The notes under the pieces are model-generated. The model saw only the letters and a list, made by a program, of their open reading frames with translations. It had not been told where the DNA came from and searched no databases. This document shows positions 1-7,652 of a stretch of 64,000 nucleotides of DNA, piece by piece; within the stretch, counting starts at the first letter, position 1, and each line of letters opens with the position of its first letter. Source of the stretch: Streptomyces cyaneofuscatus (GTDB lineage Bacteria; Actinomycetota; Actinomycetes; Streptomycetales; Streptomycetaceae); NCBI RefSeq assembly GCF_000718135.1, contig NZ_JOEM01000020.1, positions 62,001 to 126,000 of the forward strand, written 5' to 3'. Both the position numbers and the translations under genes were made by a program.

Positions 1-27
1 AGTGCGAGTGAGAGCTGGTGCCGGACG

Positions 28-483
28 ATGGAGAGCCTCGGGAGTGCCCCTGCCGAACCCGTGTCGTACGAGGGGGTGTGGCGCTTCACCGCCCCCGCCG
101 TGGACGTGTCCGTGCCCCAGGCCCGGCACGCCGTACGCGACCTCCTCGGCCGCCAGGGCGTGCCGATCGAGGACGACATCCTCCAAGGGCTGCTGCTGAT
201 CGTCTCGGAGCTGGTCACCAACGCCGTCAAACACGCGGCGCTGCTCTCGCCCGAGCTGGCGGTCGAGGTGGCCATCGGTGCCGACTGGGTCAGAGTCTCC
301 GTCGAGGACAGCCACCCCTACCGGCCCACCGCCCTGGAGACGGACTACGCGCAGACGGGCGGCCGCGGACTGCTGCTGGTCAAGGTGGTCACCGCGGAGG
401 CGGGCGGGACCTGCGACGTGGAGCACACCGCGAGCGGCGGCAAGATCATCTGGGCGGCGCTGCCGTTGAAGACGCAGCTCTGA
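28..483 (+). CDS. ATP-binding protein, RsbW-like anti-sigma kinase family
   Basis: A 151-residue stand-alone GHKL ATPase domain of the anti-sigma-factor kinase type that is abundant in Streptomyces. These proteins bind ATP and may phosphorylate an anti-anti-sigma partner or sequester a sigma factor in the cytosol. The N-box is visible in SELVTNAVKHA (E61, N65) and the G-box in GGRGLLLV near residue 113. It lacks a sensor or membrane segment. The ATG at 28 opens the domain directly. No partner sigma or anti-sigma-antagonist gene is adjacent: the next gene is convergent idi. The specific target cannot be read from the sequence. Confidence 0.85.
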   Translation: MESLGSAPAEPVSYEGVWRFTAPAVDVSVPQARHAVRDLLGRQGVPIEDDILQGLLLIVSELVTNAVKHAALLSPELAVEVAIGADWVRVSVEDSHPYRPTALETDYAQTGGRGLLLVKVVTAEAGGTCDVEHTASGGKIIWAALPLKTQL

Positions 484-510
484 CCGCCCCGTACGAGATC
501 CGCGCGAGCG

Positions 511-1104
511 TCACCAGCCCGCGGAGGGACCCGTCAGCTCACGGATCGCCGGACGCGCCGCGTCCAGTACCGTCATGAACCACGCCGAGAACGGCGCCCG
601 CGCATGCCGCTCCGCCAGCTCCGCCGCCGTCACGAAGGCCGTCTCGCCGACCTCCTCCGGGTCCGGCTTCAGTGCCTCCTGCGCCATCCCCACGAACAGG
701 TGGTTGAACTCCTGCTCCACCAGGCCCGAGGCCGGGTCCGGGTGGTTGTAGCGGACCGTGCCCGCCTCGGCCAGGAGCGAGGGCGCGATCCCCAGCTCCT
801 CGTACGTACGCCGGGCGGCCGCCGCGAAGGGGGCCTCGCCCGGGTAGGGGTGGCCGCAGCAGGTGTTCGACCAGACGCCGGGGGAGTGGTACTTGCCGAG
901 CGCCCTGCGCTGGAGCAGCAGCCGTCCCTGCTCGTCGAAGAGGAAGACGGAGAACGCGCGGTGCAGCTGCCCGGGGGCCTGGTGGGCCGCCAGCTTCTCC
1001 GCGGTGCCGATGGTGGTGCCGTTCTCGTCGACCAGTTCGAGCATGATCGCTTCTGCGGTGCCGTTCGACGAGCTGTGCGTCGCGGTGGCTGGTGTGGTCG
1101 GCAT
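511..1104 (-). CDS. idi: isopentenyl-diphosphate delta-isomerase, type 1
   Basis: Interconverts IPP and DMAPP, the C5 units for all isoprenoids including the hopanoids made by the cluster at 12.5-22.3 kb. The 197-residue Nudix-fold protein shows the type 1 signature: a catalytic cysteine in TCCGHP (C83 in the E. coli C67 position) and a Nudix-like glutamate pair in RRTYEELG (E102/E103). The ATG at 1104 was chosen because AAGG lies six bases upstream. An in-frame ATG at 1110 and further upstream codons add only non-conserved residues. It lies downstream of the methyltransferase-acetyltransferase gene, with a strong hairpin between, so it probably has its own promoter. Confidence 0.93.
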   Translation of the reverse strand: MPTTPATATHSSSNGTAEAIMLELVDENGTTIGTAEKLAAHQAPGQLHRAFSVFLFDEQGRLLLQRRALGKYHSPGVWSNTCCGHPYPGEAPFAAAARRTYEELGIAPSLLAEAGTVRYNHPDPASGLVEQEFNHLFVGMAQEALKPDPEEVGETAFVTAAELAERHARAPFSAWFMTVLDAARPAIRELTGPSAGW

Positions 1105-1206
1105 ACCCATCCTTGTCTGTGGTCCCCGGCCTCGTGCGCCGGACCCCTCGAGTCCGGCCAAGTCTGCCGTACAAAAGCCGCTTGTCCGTACTTCGGTTCC
1201 GGGCAT

Positions 1207-1245
1207 GTCCGCCCCGCCGCGCCCTGCGAGCGCGGCGGGGCGGAC
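1207..1245 (-). terminator. Hairpin terminator after the methyltransferase-GNAT gene
   Basis: A perfect 16-bp inverted repeat (GTCCGCCCCGCCGCGC and its complement) with a 7-base loop lies just past the stop codon at 1253. It has no T-tract, which is normal for Streptomyces terminators. Confidence 0.7.
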
Positions 1246-1252
1246 GGGGGTG

Positions 1253-2521
1253 TCAGACCCCGAAGGCCGCCGGATAGCGGATCATGCCCACCGGAAGCGG
1301 AACGGAATCGTCCAGGACCAGCGCCATCATCGCCTCGTCCGGCACCCCGAATCCGGGCCGGATCCCGTACCGGGAGGCGGGTACGCAACCGAAGCGCGCG
1401 TAGTAGTCGGGATCACCGAGCACCACCACCAGCGCCTCTCCGCGCACCCGGGCCGCGTCGAGCGCCGCCCGCACCACGGCCTGCCCGGCGCCCTGCCGCT
1501 GATGGGCGGGGGAGGTGGCGACCGGGGCCAGCGCGAGCGCCGGGGCGTCCCCGATCCGGCACCGGGTCAGCAGCGCGTACGCCGCCACGGAACCGTCCGG
1601 CGCCTCGGCGACGTACGACAGCTCGGGCAGCCAGGCCTCGGCGTCGGCGCGCAGGGCGTCCACGAGGTCGGCCTCGTCCCGGGTCGGGAAGGCGGCCGAG
1701 TTGACCGCGTGCACGGCCTCCCGGTCCGCCGCCGTCTCCGGCCGGGTGGTCCAGCGGGGGTCGGCCGGGCGGAGCACGTACGCGGCGTAGCCGTACTCCG
1801 CGCCGTACGCACGCCGTACCGCCAGCTCCTCACGGGTGGCCGCGAGCGCCCACTCCATACCGGGAGCTGTCGGGTCGGCGCTCTCCACGCGCTCGGCGAG
1901 CGGGACGTAGTACGTGTCCCAGTCGCTGTCGGGCTGGAGCAGGACCGCCGAGACCGTGCAGCCCGCGGCGACGGCCGCCGCGGTGGTCTCCGGCAGGGTG
2001 CGCAGGGAGCCGTTGCGGTCCCAGAAGTCGCGCGCCCCGGCCGAGGGCGCGTCGGTGGTCCAGACGCACTCGGAGATCACCATCGCGCCGCCCGGGGCGA
2101 GCAGCCGCTGCCACTCCCGTACGGCGGTGGCGAAGCCGATGCAGTACGCCGACCCCTCCGCCCAGATCAGGTCGAAGGAGCCCGCGGGGAAGCCGGGGCC
2201 GGTGAGGTCGCCCATGTCGGCCCGGACCGTACGGATACGGTCGCCCAGGCCGCGCGCCTCCGCCGCCTGGTCCAGCTCGTCCAGGAACGGCTGGTGCAGG
2301 TCGACCGCGGTCACCTCGGCGCCCGCCTCGGCGGCGAGCAGCAGGGCGGCACGGCCGGGGCCGCAGCCCAGGTCGAGGACGCGCGGACGGTCGGGGAGAG
2401 GGCCGGCCAGAGCCAGCAGCCGGCGCGTGGTGGCGTCGGAGCCGGGGCTCTGCCGGGGGAGACGGTGGTGCAGGGTGAAGAACGCCTCGGTGCGCGAGGC
2501 GTCGTCGATGTGGTCGGTCAA
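1253..2521 (-). CDS. Fusion protein: SAM-dependent methyltransferase plus GNAT N-acetyltransferase
   Basis: A 422-residue two-domain protein. The N-terminal half is a class I methyltransferase with SAM motif VLDLGCGPG (48-56), an acidic residue ending strand 2 (VTAVD) and a DLIWAEGS post-motif. The C-terminal part from about residue 265 is a GNAT acetyltransferase with the acetyl-CoA loop region HQRQGAGQAVV and the YYARFGCVPA signature seen in YhbS-like enzymes. Substrates are unknown. The start chosen is TTG at 2521, with AAGGG eight bases upstream. The frame is open to 2692, but no ATG or GTG with a ribosome site is present there. A separate short ORF with its own ribosome site lies in the leader (2575-2643). 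A hairpin separates it from idi. Confidence 0.8.
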   Translation of the reverse strand: MTDHIDDASRTEAFFTLHHRLPRQSPGSDATTRRLLALAGPLPDRPRVLDLGCGPGRAALLLAAEAGAEVTAVDLHQPFLDELDQAAEARGLGDRIRTVRADMGDLTGPGFPAGSFDLIWAEGSAYCIGFATAVREWQRLLAPGGAMVISECVWTTDAPSAGARDFWDRNGSLRTLPETTAAAVAAGCTVSAVLLQPDSDWDTYYVPLAERVESADPTAPGMEWALAATREELAVRRAYGAEYGYAAYVLRPADPRWTTRPETAADREAVHAVNSAAFPTRDEADLVDALRADAEAWLPELSYVAEAPDGSVAAYALLTRCRIGDAPALALAPVATSPAHQRQGAGQAVVRAALDAARVRGEALVVVLGDPDYYARFGCVPASRYGIRPGFGVPDEAMMALVLDDSVPLPVGMIRYPAAFGV

Positions 2522-2574
2522 CGTGGGAACCCTTGGGGTGTGAGGGCTCCGACCCGATCCGAGGAGAGGTGGAC

Positions 2575-2643
2575 CTAGCCGGAGACCCGGGAGATGAGGA
2601 AGGACCGATTGCCGCGCCGGGAAGGCGTCGTCGCGACCGTCAT
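2575..2643 (-). CDS. Possible 22-residue leader peptide
   Basis: A short ATG-to-TAG ORF in the leader of the methyltransferase-GNAT gene, preceded by GAGGAG and GAGG within 16 bases of the ATG. The product starts MTVATTPSRRGNR and is rich in Arg, Ser and Thr, with no run of one amino acid that would mark a classic amino-acid attenuator. It ends 54 bases before the TTG start of the main gene. Translation could tune expression of the downstream gene, or the ORF may be chance. No similar peptide is known to me. Confidence 0.4.
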   Translation of the reverse strand: MTVATTPSRRGNRSFLISRVSG

Positions 2644-2692
2644 CAACCTCAGCTCCTCTCGGAAAGGGCCCCGGTCCACCCGGGCCGTCCAC

Positions 2693-2716
2693 CGCTGAGA
2701 CTCGAACGTCTCAGCG
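2693..2716 (-). terminator. Hairpin terminator after the zinc exporter
   Basis: A perfect 9-bp inverted repeat (CGCTGAGAC / GTCTCAGCG) with a 6-base loop, 42 bases beyond the stop of the CDF transporter. It separates the transporter from the leader of the methyltransferase-GNAT gene. Confidence 0.65.
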
Positions 2717-2757
2717 AAACAACCCTAGCACCGCCGCTACGCGCCGCCTCGTGGTGC

Positions 2758-3699
2758 TCAGTGGCACAGATGCGCCTCGTGCTCCGCGTGCCCGCTCGGC
2801 TCCAGCTGGAAGGTGCAGTGCTCCACGTCGAAGTGGTCCCCGAGGCAGCCCTGCAGCTCGTGCAGCACCTTCTCGTGCCCTATCGAGTCGAGCATCTCCT
2901 GGCGCACCACCACATGCGCGGAGAGCACCGGCATCCCCGAGGTGATCGTCCAGGCGTGCAGGTCGTGGACGCCCAGGACGCCGGGCAGGGCCGTGATGTG
3001 GGCCCGTACCTCCGCCATGTCCACGCCCTTGGGCGCCGCCTCCAGCAGTACGTTCAGGGTCTCCCGCAGCAGCTTCACCGTCCGGGGGACGATCATCAGA
3101 CCGATCACCAGGGAGGCGATCGGGTCGGCGGCCTGCCAGCCGGTCGCCATGATGATGCCCGCCGAGACGATCACGGCGAGCGAGCCCAGGGTGTCCGCCA
3201 TCACCTCCAGATAGGCGCCGCGCACATTGAGGCTCTCCTTCTGTCCACGCATCAGCAGAGAGAGGGAGACGATATTGGCGACCAGACCGACGGTGGCGAA
3301 CGCGATGGCGAGGCCGCCCTTGGTCTCGGCCGGGGTGATGAACCGGTCGACCGCCTCGAAGATCAGGAAGCCGCCGACGCCGAGCAGCAGCAGACAGTTG
3401 GCGAGCGCCGCCAGGATCTCGGCGCGGGCGAAGCCGAAGGTGCGGTTCGGCCCGGCGGGCCGGTTGGCGAAGTGGATGGCGAGCAGCGCCATCCCGAGCC
3501 CCAGCGCGTCGGTGGCCATGTGGGCGGCGTCCGCGATCAGGGCCAGTGAGTCGGAGAGCACCCCGCCGACGATCTCCATGACCATCACGCTCAGGGTGAT
3601 GCCCAGGGCGACCCGGAGCCTGCCCCGGTACGCGGCGGCCGCCGTGCCCGTCGGGGGCGGCCCGCCGTGTGTGTGCCCGTGATCGTGGCCAGCCCCCAT
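2758..3699 (-). CDS. Cation diffusion facilitator family zinc exporter (ZitB-like)
   Basis: A 313-residue CDF antiporter that exports Zn2+ (possibly Co2+/Cd2+) in exchange for protons. It has a His-rich N-terminus (MGAGHDHGHTHGG), six hydrophobic helices and a C-terminal cytoplasmic domain with further histidines (HVVVRQE..., DVEHCTF, HAEHEAHLCH). The transport-site motif in helix 2 is H60-x3-D64. The helix 5 partner is E165-x3-D169 rather than the usual H-x3-D. The ATG at 3699 precedes the His-rich segment. A 15-bp Zur-like palindrome lies 95-109 bases upstream. S. coelicolor ZitB, next to idi, is reported to be Zur-activated, so zinc export is the favoured role. Confidence 0.9.
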   Translation of the reverse strand: MGAGHDHGHTHGGPPPTGTAAAAYRGRLRVALGITLSVMVMEIVGGVLSDSLALIADAAHMATDALGLGMALLAIHFANRPAGPNRTFGFARAEILAALANCLLLLGVGGFLIFEAVDRFITPAETKGGLAIAFATVGLVANIVSLSLLMRGQKESLNVRGAYLEVMADTLGSLAVIVSAGIIMATGWQAADPIASLVIGLMIVPRTVKLLRETLNVLLEAAPKGVDMAEVRAHITALPGVLGVHDLHAWTITSGMPVLSAHVVVRQEMLDSIGHEKVLHELQGCLGDHFDVEHCTFQLEPSGHAEHEAHLCH

Positions 3700-3793
3700 G
3701 CGAAACGCCTCCCGTGTCCGTGCGACAGCGCCCGGCGAAACCGCCCGACGACGCCAGTGAACTACGGGTGGGGGGTATCGGGCAACACGGCAC

Positions 3794-3808
3794 TGAACAC
3801 CGTTGTCA
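3794..3808 (-). promoter_or_regulatory. Candidate Zur box upstream of the zinc exporter
   Basis: TGAACACCGTTGTCA (+ strand) is a 7-1-7 imperfect palindrome: half-sites TGAACAC and TGACAAC agree at 5 of 7 positions. It resembles the actinobacterial Zur consensus TGAAAATGATTTTCA. It lies about 100 bases before the CDF start, upstream of where a promoter should be, which fits activation rather than repression. Confidence 0.5.
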
Positions 3809-3811
3809 TAT

Positions 3812-3846
3812 GCTCTGACCTGCGGAAACGTTCCGCAGGTCAGAGC
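3812..3846 (-). terminator. Strong hairpin terminator after galE
   Basis: A perfect 16-bp inverted repeat (GCTCTGACCTGCGGAA and complement) with a 3-base loop, 11 bases past the galE stop. It abuts the candidate Zur box and insulates the exporter promoter from galE transcription. Confidence 0.75.
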
Positions 3847-3856
3847 GCTGACGAGA

Positions 3857-4846
3857 TCATTTACGGGCGTCCGCCCGCGCCTCGGGATGGCGCAGGCACC
3901 ACCCCTCCCAGGCCGACTCCACCATCGAGCGGACGTCCCGGCGCGCCGTCCACCCCAGCTCCCGCACCATCCGGGCGTCCGAGGCCACCGCCTTCGCCGC
4001 GTCCCCCGCTCGGCGCGGTTCCACCACCGGCTCCACCGGGTGCCCGGACACCTCGCGGATCACGTCGATCAGCTTCCGTACCGACACGCCCTCGCCCCGG
4101 CCGACGTTCAGCGTCAGATCGCCGCCCTCGCGCACACCCAGCTTCCGCGCGACGGCGAGGTGGGCGTCGGCCAGGTCGGCGACGTGGATGTAGTCACGGA
4201 TGCACGTGCCGTCGGGCGTGGGGTAGTCGTCGCCGAAGATCCGGGGCGCCTCACCGCGCGTCAGCCGGTCGAAGACCATCGGGACGATGTTGAACACCCC
4301 GGTGTCCGCCAGCTCCGGCCCGGCCGAGCCCGCCACGTTGAAGTACCGCAGACAGGCGGTGGAGATCCCGTGGGCCCTGCCCGTCGCCCGCACGAGCCAC
4401 TCCCCGGCGAGCTTGGTCTCCCCGTACGGGTTGATCGGCAGGCAGGGCGTCTCCTCGGCGATGAGGTCCACGTCCGGTACGCCGTAGACGGCCGCCGAGG
4501 ACGAGAAGAGGAAGCGCCGCACGCCCGCCGCGACCACGGCCTCCAGCAGCACGGTCAGCCCGGCGATGTTCTCCCGGTAGTACAGCAGGGGCTTCTCGAC
4601 GGACTCGCCGACCTGCTTCTTCGCCGCGAGATGCACCACACCGCTCACCGCGTGCTCGCCGAGCACCCGGTCCAGCAGCTCCCGGTCCCCGGCCGAGCCC
4701 TCCACCAGGGTGACGGCCTCCGGCAGCCGGTCCACGATGCCGCTGGAGCGGTCGTCGAGCACCACGACCCGCTCTCCCGCCGCCACCATGGCCCGCGCCA
4801 CATGTGCCCCGATGTATCCCGCTCCGCCTGTGATCAGCCATGTCAT
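3857..4846 (-). CDS. galE: UDP-glucose 4-epimerase
   Basis: Interconverts UDP-glucose and UDP-galactose; an extended short-chain dehydrogenase using bound NAD+. The 329-residue protein has the Rossmann motif GGAGYIG (7-13), the SSSAAVYG serine motif and catalytic Y141-x3-K145 (NPYGETK). The ATG at 4846 sits immediately before the Rossmann strand; nine upstream in-frame residues look non-coding. It is divergent from the CDP-alcohol operon at 5.1 kb and could feed it UDP-sugars, but adjacency is the only evidence for that. Confidence 0.93.
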   Translation of the reverse strand: MTWLITGGAGYIGAHVARAMVAAGERVVVLDDRSSGIVDRLPEAVTLVEGSAGDRELLDRVLGEHAVSGVVHLAAKKQVGESVEKPLLYYRENIAGLTVLLEAVVAAGVRRFLFSSSAAVYGVPDVDLIAEETPCLPINPYGETKLAGEWLVRATGRAHGISTACLRYFNVAGSAGPELADTGVFNIVPMVFDRLTRGEAPRIFGDDYPTPDGTCIRDYIHVADLADAHLAVARKLGVREGGDLTLNVGRGEGVSVRKLIDVIREVSGHPVEPVVEPRRAGDAAKAVASDARMVRELGWTARRDVRSMVESAWEGWCLRHPEARADARK

Positions 4847-5085
4847 GGCCGTCAGCCTAGGTGCCCGGCTCACCCGGTCCGACCGGCGGTTTGTGGGCCG
4901 GGGCGCCGATCGATGATGATGATCGACGACGGAGCCCGCACGGTCCCGTCCACCCGGACAGCGTGCGAACGGGTGGTGAACCCGGTCGTCCGTTCATCCG
5001 ATAGCCTCAGCCGACACGCCGCCGGCCCGCCTCGTGGCCGTGCTGCCGAGTGTCGTCCACCGTCAGTGCCAAGGAGTGAGTTCGT

Positions 5086-6918
5086 CTGTCGACCGCCATC
5101 CTCACCGGTACGCCGGTACCCGGGTCGTCGCTCGCGGACGATCTGAGGGCCCTGGGCTTCGACGTGGTGAGTGCCGCCGACGCCGGTGACGCCGCCGCAC
5201 TCCTCACCGATGTCCCCGCCGAACACCGGGTCGCGCTCGTCGACCCCCGCTTCGTGGGCCACCTCCACGCGCTGCGGCTCGGGCTGACCGACCCGCGCTT
5301 CCCAGCCGCCACCGTCCCCGGTGCGCTCACCGCCCAGCCGCAGGCCCGGCCGGCCCTGGTGCGCGCGCTGGAGCGCACCACCGCCGCGGTCGGCGCGGGT
5401 GCCCCCGCCGTCGACCCTGGTACCGGCCCGGCACCCGGGGACGGCACCGTCCCCGGCCGGATCGCCGTCGAGCTGGAGGCCGAGGGCGTCGCCGTACAGC
5501 GCCCCGCCCTCGGCTCGCTCGTCGCGGCCGTCCCCACCGACCGCGATCAGGAGGCCGCGGCCGTGGCCGGGCTCGTCGCGGTCGACGACGAGGAGGTACG
5601 GCTGCGCAACGCGGTCAAGTCCCGCGACGGGTTCTTCACCACCTTCTGCATCAGCCCCTACTCCCGCTACATCGCCCGCTGGTGTGCCCGCCGGGGCCTC
5701 ACCCCGAACCAGGTCACCACCGCCTCCCTGATCACCGCGCTCATCGCGGCGGGCAGCGCGGCGACCGGCACCCGGGGCGGCTACATCGCCGCCGGCATCC
5801 TGCTCCTGGTCTCCTTCGTCCTGGACTGCACCGACGGGCAGCTCGCCCGGTACTCGCTCCAGTACTCCACGATGGGCGCCTGGCTGGACGCCACGTTCGA
5901 CCGGGCCAAGGAGTACGCGTACTACGCCGGGCTCGCCATCGGCGCCGCCCGCGGCGGGGACGACGTATGGGTCCTGGCGCTCGGCGCGATGGTCCTCCAG
6001 GCCTGCCGCCACATCGTGGACTTCTCCTTCAACGAGGCGAACCACGACTCGGTCGCCAACACCAGCCCCACCGCCGCCCTCTCCGACGCGCTCGACAACG
6101 TCGGCTGGACGGTGTGGGTGCGGCGGATAATCGTTCTGCCGATCGGCGAACGCTGGGCCATGATCGCCGTGCTCACCGCGCTCACCACCCCCCGTACCGT
6201 CTTCTACGCCCTGCTCATCGGCTGCGCCCTGGCCGCCACCTACACCCTGGTGGGGCGCCTCCTGCGCTCGGTGACCCGCAAGGCCCGACGCACCGAGCGC
6301 GCGGCACGGGCGCTGGCGGACCTCGCCGACTCCGGTCCCTTGGCCCAGGCCGTCGCATCGCTCGTCCACGGCCCGAAGCGAGCGCTGACGGCCCCGGCCG
6401 CCGCCCTCATCGGAACCCTCGTGATGGTCGGCGCCGCGCTCTTCCTCCCGTACGGCAGCTGGCTCACCGTCGTCGCGGCGGCGGTCTACGTCGTGCTCTC
6501 CGGCTTCGCCGTGGCCCGCCCGCTCAGACGGGCGCTCGACTGGCTGGTGCCGCCGTTCTTCCGGGCCGCCGAGTACGTCACGATCCTCGTGCTGGCGGCC
6601 CGCAGCGACGTCCCGCACGCCGTTCCGGCGGCCTTCGGGCTCGTTTCGGCCGTCGCCTACCATCACTACGACACGGTGTACCGCATCCGCGGAGGCACCG
6701 GCGCGCCGCCCCGGTGGCTGGTGCGGACGATCGGTGGACACGAGGGCCGCACCGCGCTGGTGGCCGTCCTCGCCGCCTCACTCACCCACACCTCAGGTTT
6801 CACCACGGCTCTCACCGCGCTCGCGGTGGCCGTGGCTCTGGTGGTGCTCGTGGAGTCCATCCGCTTCTGGGTGTCCTCCTCGGCCCCCGCCGTACACGAC
6901 GAAGGAGAACTCGCATGA
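5086..6918 (+). CDS. DUF5941-like protein with CDP-alcohol phosphotransferase domain
   Basis: A 610-residue protein. Residues 1-170 form a soluble domain recalled as DUF5941-like. From about 185 it continues as an integral-membrane CDP-alcohol phosphotransferase with the full motif D247-x2-D250-G-x2-A-R-x8-G-x3-D-x3-D (to about 272). Further membrane segments follow to the C-terminus. The enzyme should transfer a phospho-alcohol from a CDP-activated donor to an acceptor alcohol. The start is proposed as CTG at 5086, nine bases after AAGGAG, since conserved-looking sequence (STAILTGTPVPG) begins there; a stop lies at 5077. The next candidate is GTG at 5164. It overlaps the nucleotidyltransferase gene by 4 bases, so the two are probably co-translated. 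Confidence 0.8.
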   Translation: MSTAILTGTPVPGSSLADDLRALGFDVVSAADAGDAAALLTDVPAEHRVALVDPRFVGHLHALRLGLTDPRFPAATVPGALTAQPQARPALVRALERTTAAVGAGAPAVDPGTGPAPGDGTVPGRIAVELEAEGVAVQRPALGSLVAAVPTDRDQEAAAVAGLVAVDDEEVRLRNAVKSRDGFFTTFCISPYSRYIARWCARRGLTPNQVTTASLITALIAAGSAATGTRGGYIAAGILLLVSFVLDCTDGQLARYSLQYSTMGAWLDATFDRAKEYAYYAGLAIGAARGGDDVWVLALGAMVLQACRHIVDFSFNEANHDSVANTSPTAALSDALDNVGWTVWVRRIIVLPIGERWAMIAVLTALTTPRTVFYALLIGCALAATYTLVGRLLRSVTRKARRTERAARALADLADSGPLAQAVASLVHGPKRALTAPAAALIGTLVMVGAALFLPYGSWLTVVAAAVYVVLSGFAVARPLRRALDWLVPPFFRAAEYVTILVLAARSDVPHAVPAAFGLVSAVAYHHYDTVYRIRGGTGAPPRWLVRTIGGHEGRTALVAVLAASLTHTSGFTTALTALAVAVALVVLVESIRFWVSSSAPAVHDEGELA

Positions 6919-7652
6919 TCGGCCTCGTACTGGCAGCCGGTGCAGGACGACGTCTGCGCCCCTACACGGACACGCTCCCCAAGGCGCTCGTTCCGGTGGA
7001 CGGCGACAAGACGGTCCTCGACCTCACGCTCGCCAACTTCGCCGAGGTCGGACTCACCGAGGTCGCGATCGTCGTCGGCTACCGCAAGGAGGCCGTCTAC
7101 GCCCGCAAGGCCGAGCTGGAGGCGACCTACGGCGTCACCCTCACGCTCATCGACAACGACAAGGCCGAGGAGTGGAACAACGCCTACTCCCTGTGGTGCG
7201 CCCGTGACGTCATCAAGCGCGGCGTGATCCTCGCCAACGGCGACACCGTGCACCCGGTCTCCGTCGAGAAGACCCTCCTGGACGCCCGCGGCAAGGGCCA
7301 GAAGATCATCCTCGCCCTGGACACCGAGAAGAGCCTCGCCGACGAGGAGATGAAGGTCATCACCGAGGAGGGCAAGGGCGTCCAGCGCATCACCAAGCTG
7401 ATGGACCCGGCCACCGCCACCGGTGAGTACATCGGCGTCACCCTCATCGAGGCCGAGGCCGCCGAGGAGCTCGCGGACGCGCTGAAGACCACCTTCGAGC
7501 GCGACCCCGACCTCTACTACGAGGACGGCTACCAGGAGCTCGTCAACCGCGGCTTCACCGTCGACGTCGCCCCCATCGGCACCGTCACCTGGGTCGAGAT
7601 CGACAACCACGACGACCTGAAGAAGGGCCGGGAGATCGCGTGCCAGTACTGA
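6915..7652 (+). CDS. Nucleotidyltransferase (CTP- or NTP:phospho-alcohol type)
   Basis: A 245-residue enzyme of the NTP_transferase fold. The nucleotide-binding signature LAAGAGRRL lies near residues 6-14, followed by conserved LPKAL (K23) and a metal-binding ANGDT. In this family CTP:phosphocholine and CTP:inositol-1-phosphate cytidylyltransferases pair with CDP-alcohol phosphotransferases, so it probably makes the CDP-activated donor for the flanking membrane enzymes. A sugar-1-phosphate substrate is an alternative. It overlaps the upstream gene by 4 bases and the downstream gene by 13. Confidence 0.82.
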   Translation: MIGLVLAAGAGRRLRPYTDTLPKALVPVDGDKTVLDLTLANFAEVGLTEVAIVVGYRKEAVYARKAELEATYGVTLTLIDNDKAEEWNNAYSLWCARDVIKRGVILANGDTVHPVSVEKTLLDARGKGQKIILALDTEKSLADEEMKVITEEGKGVQRITKLMDPATATGEYIGVTLIEAEAAEELADALKTTFERDPDLYYEDGYQELVNRGFTVDVAPIGTVTWVEIDNHDDLKKGREIACQY

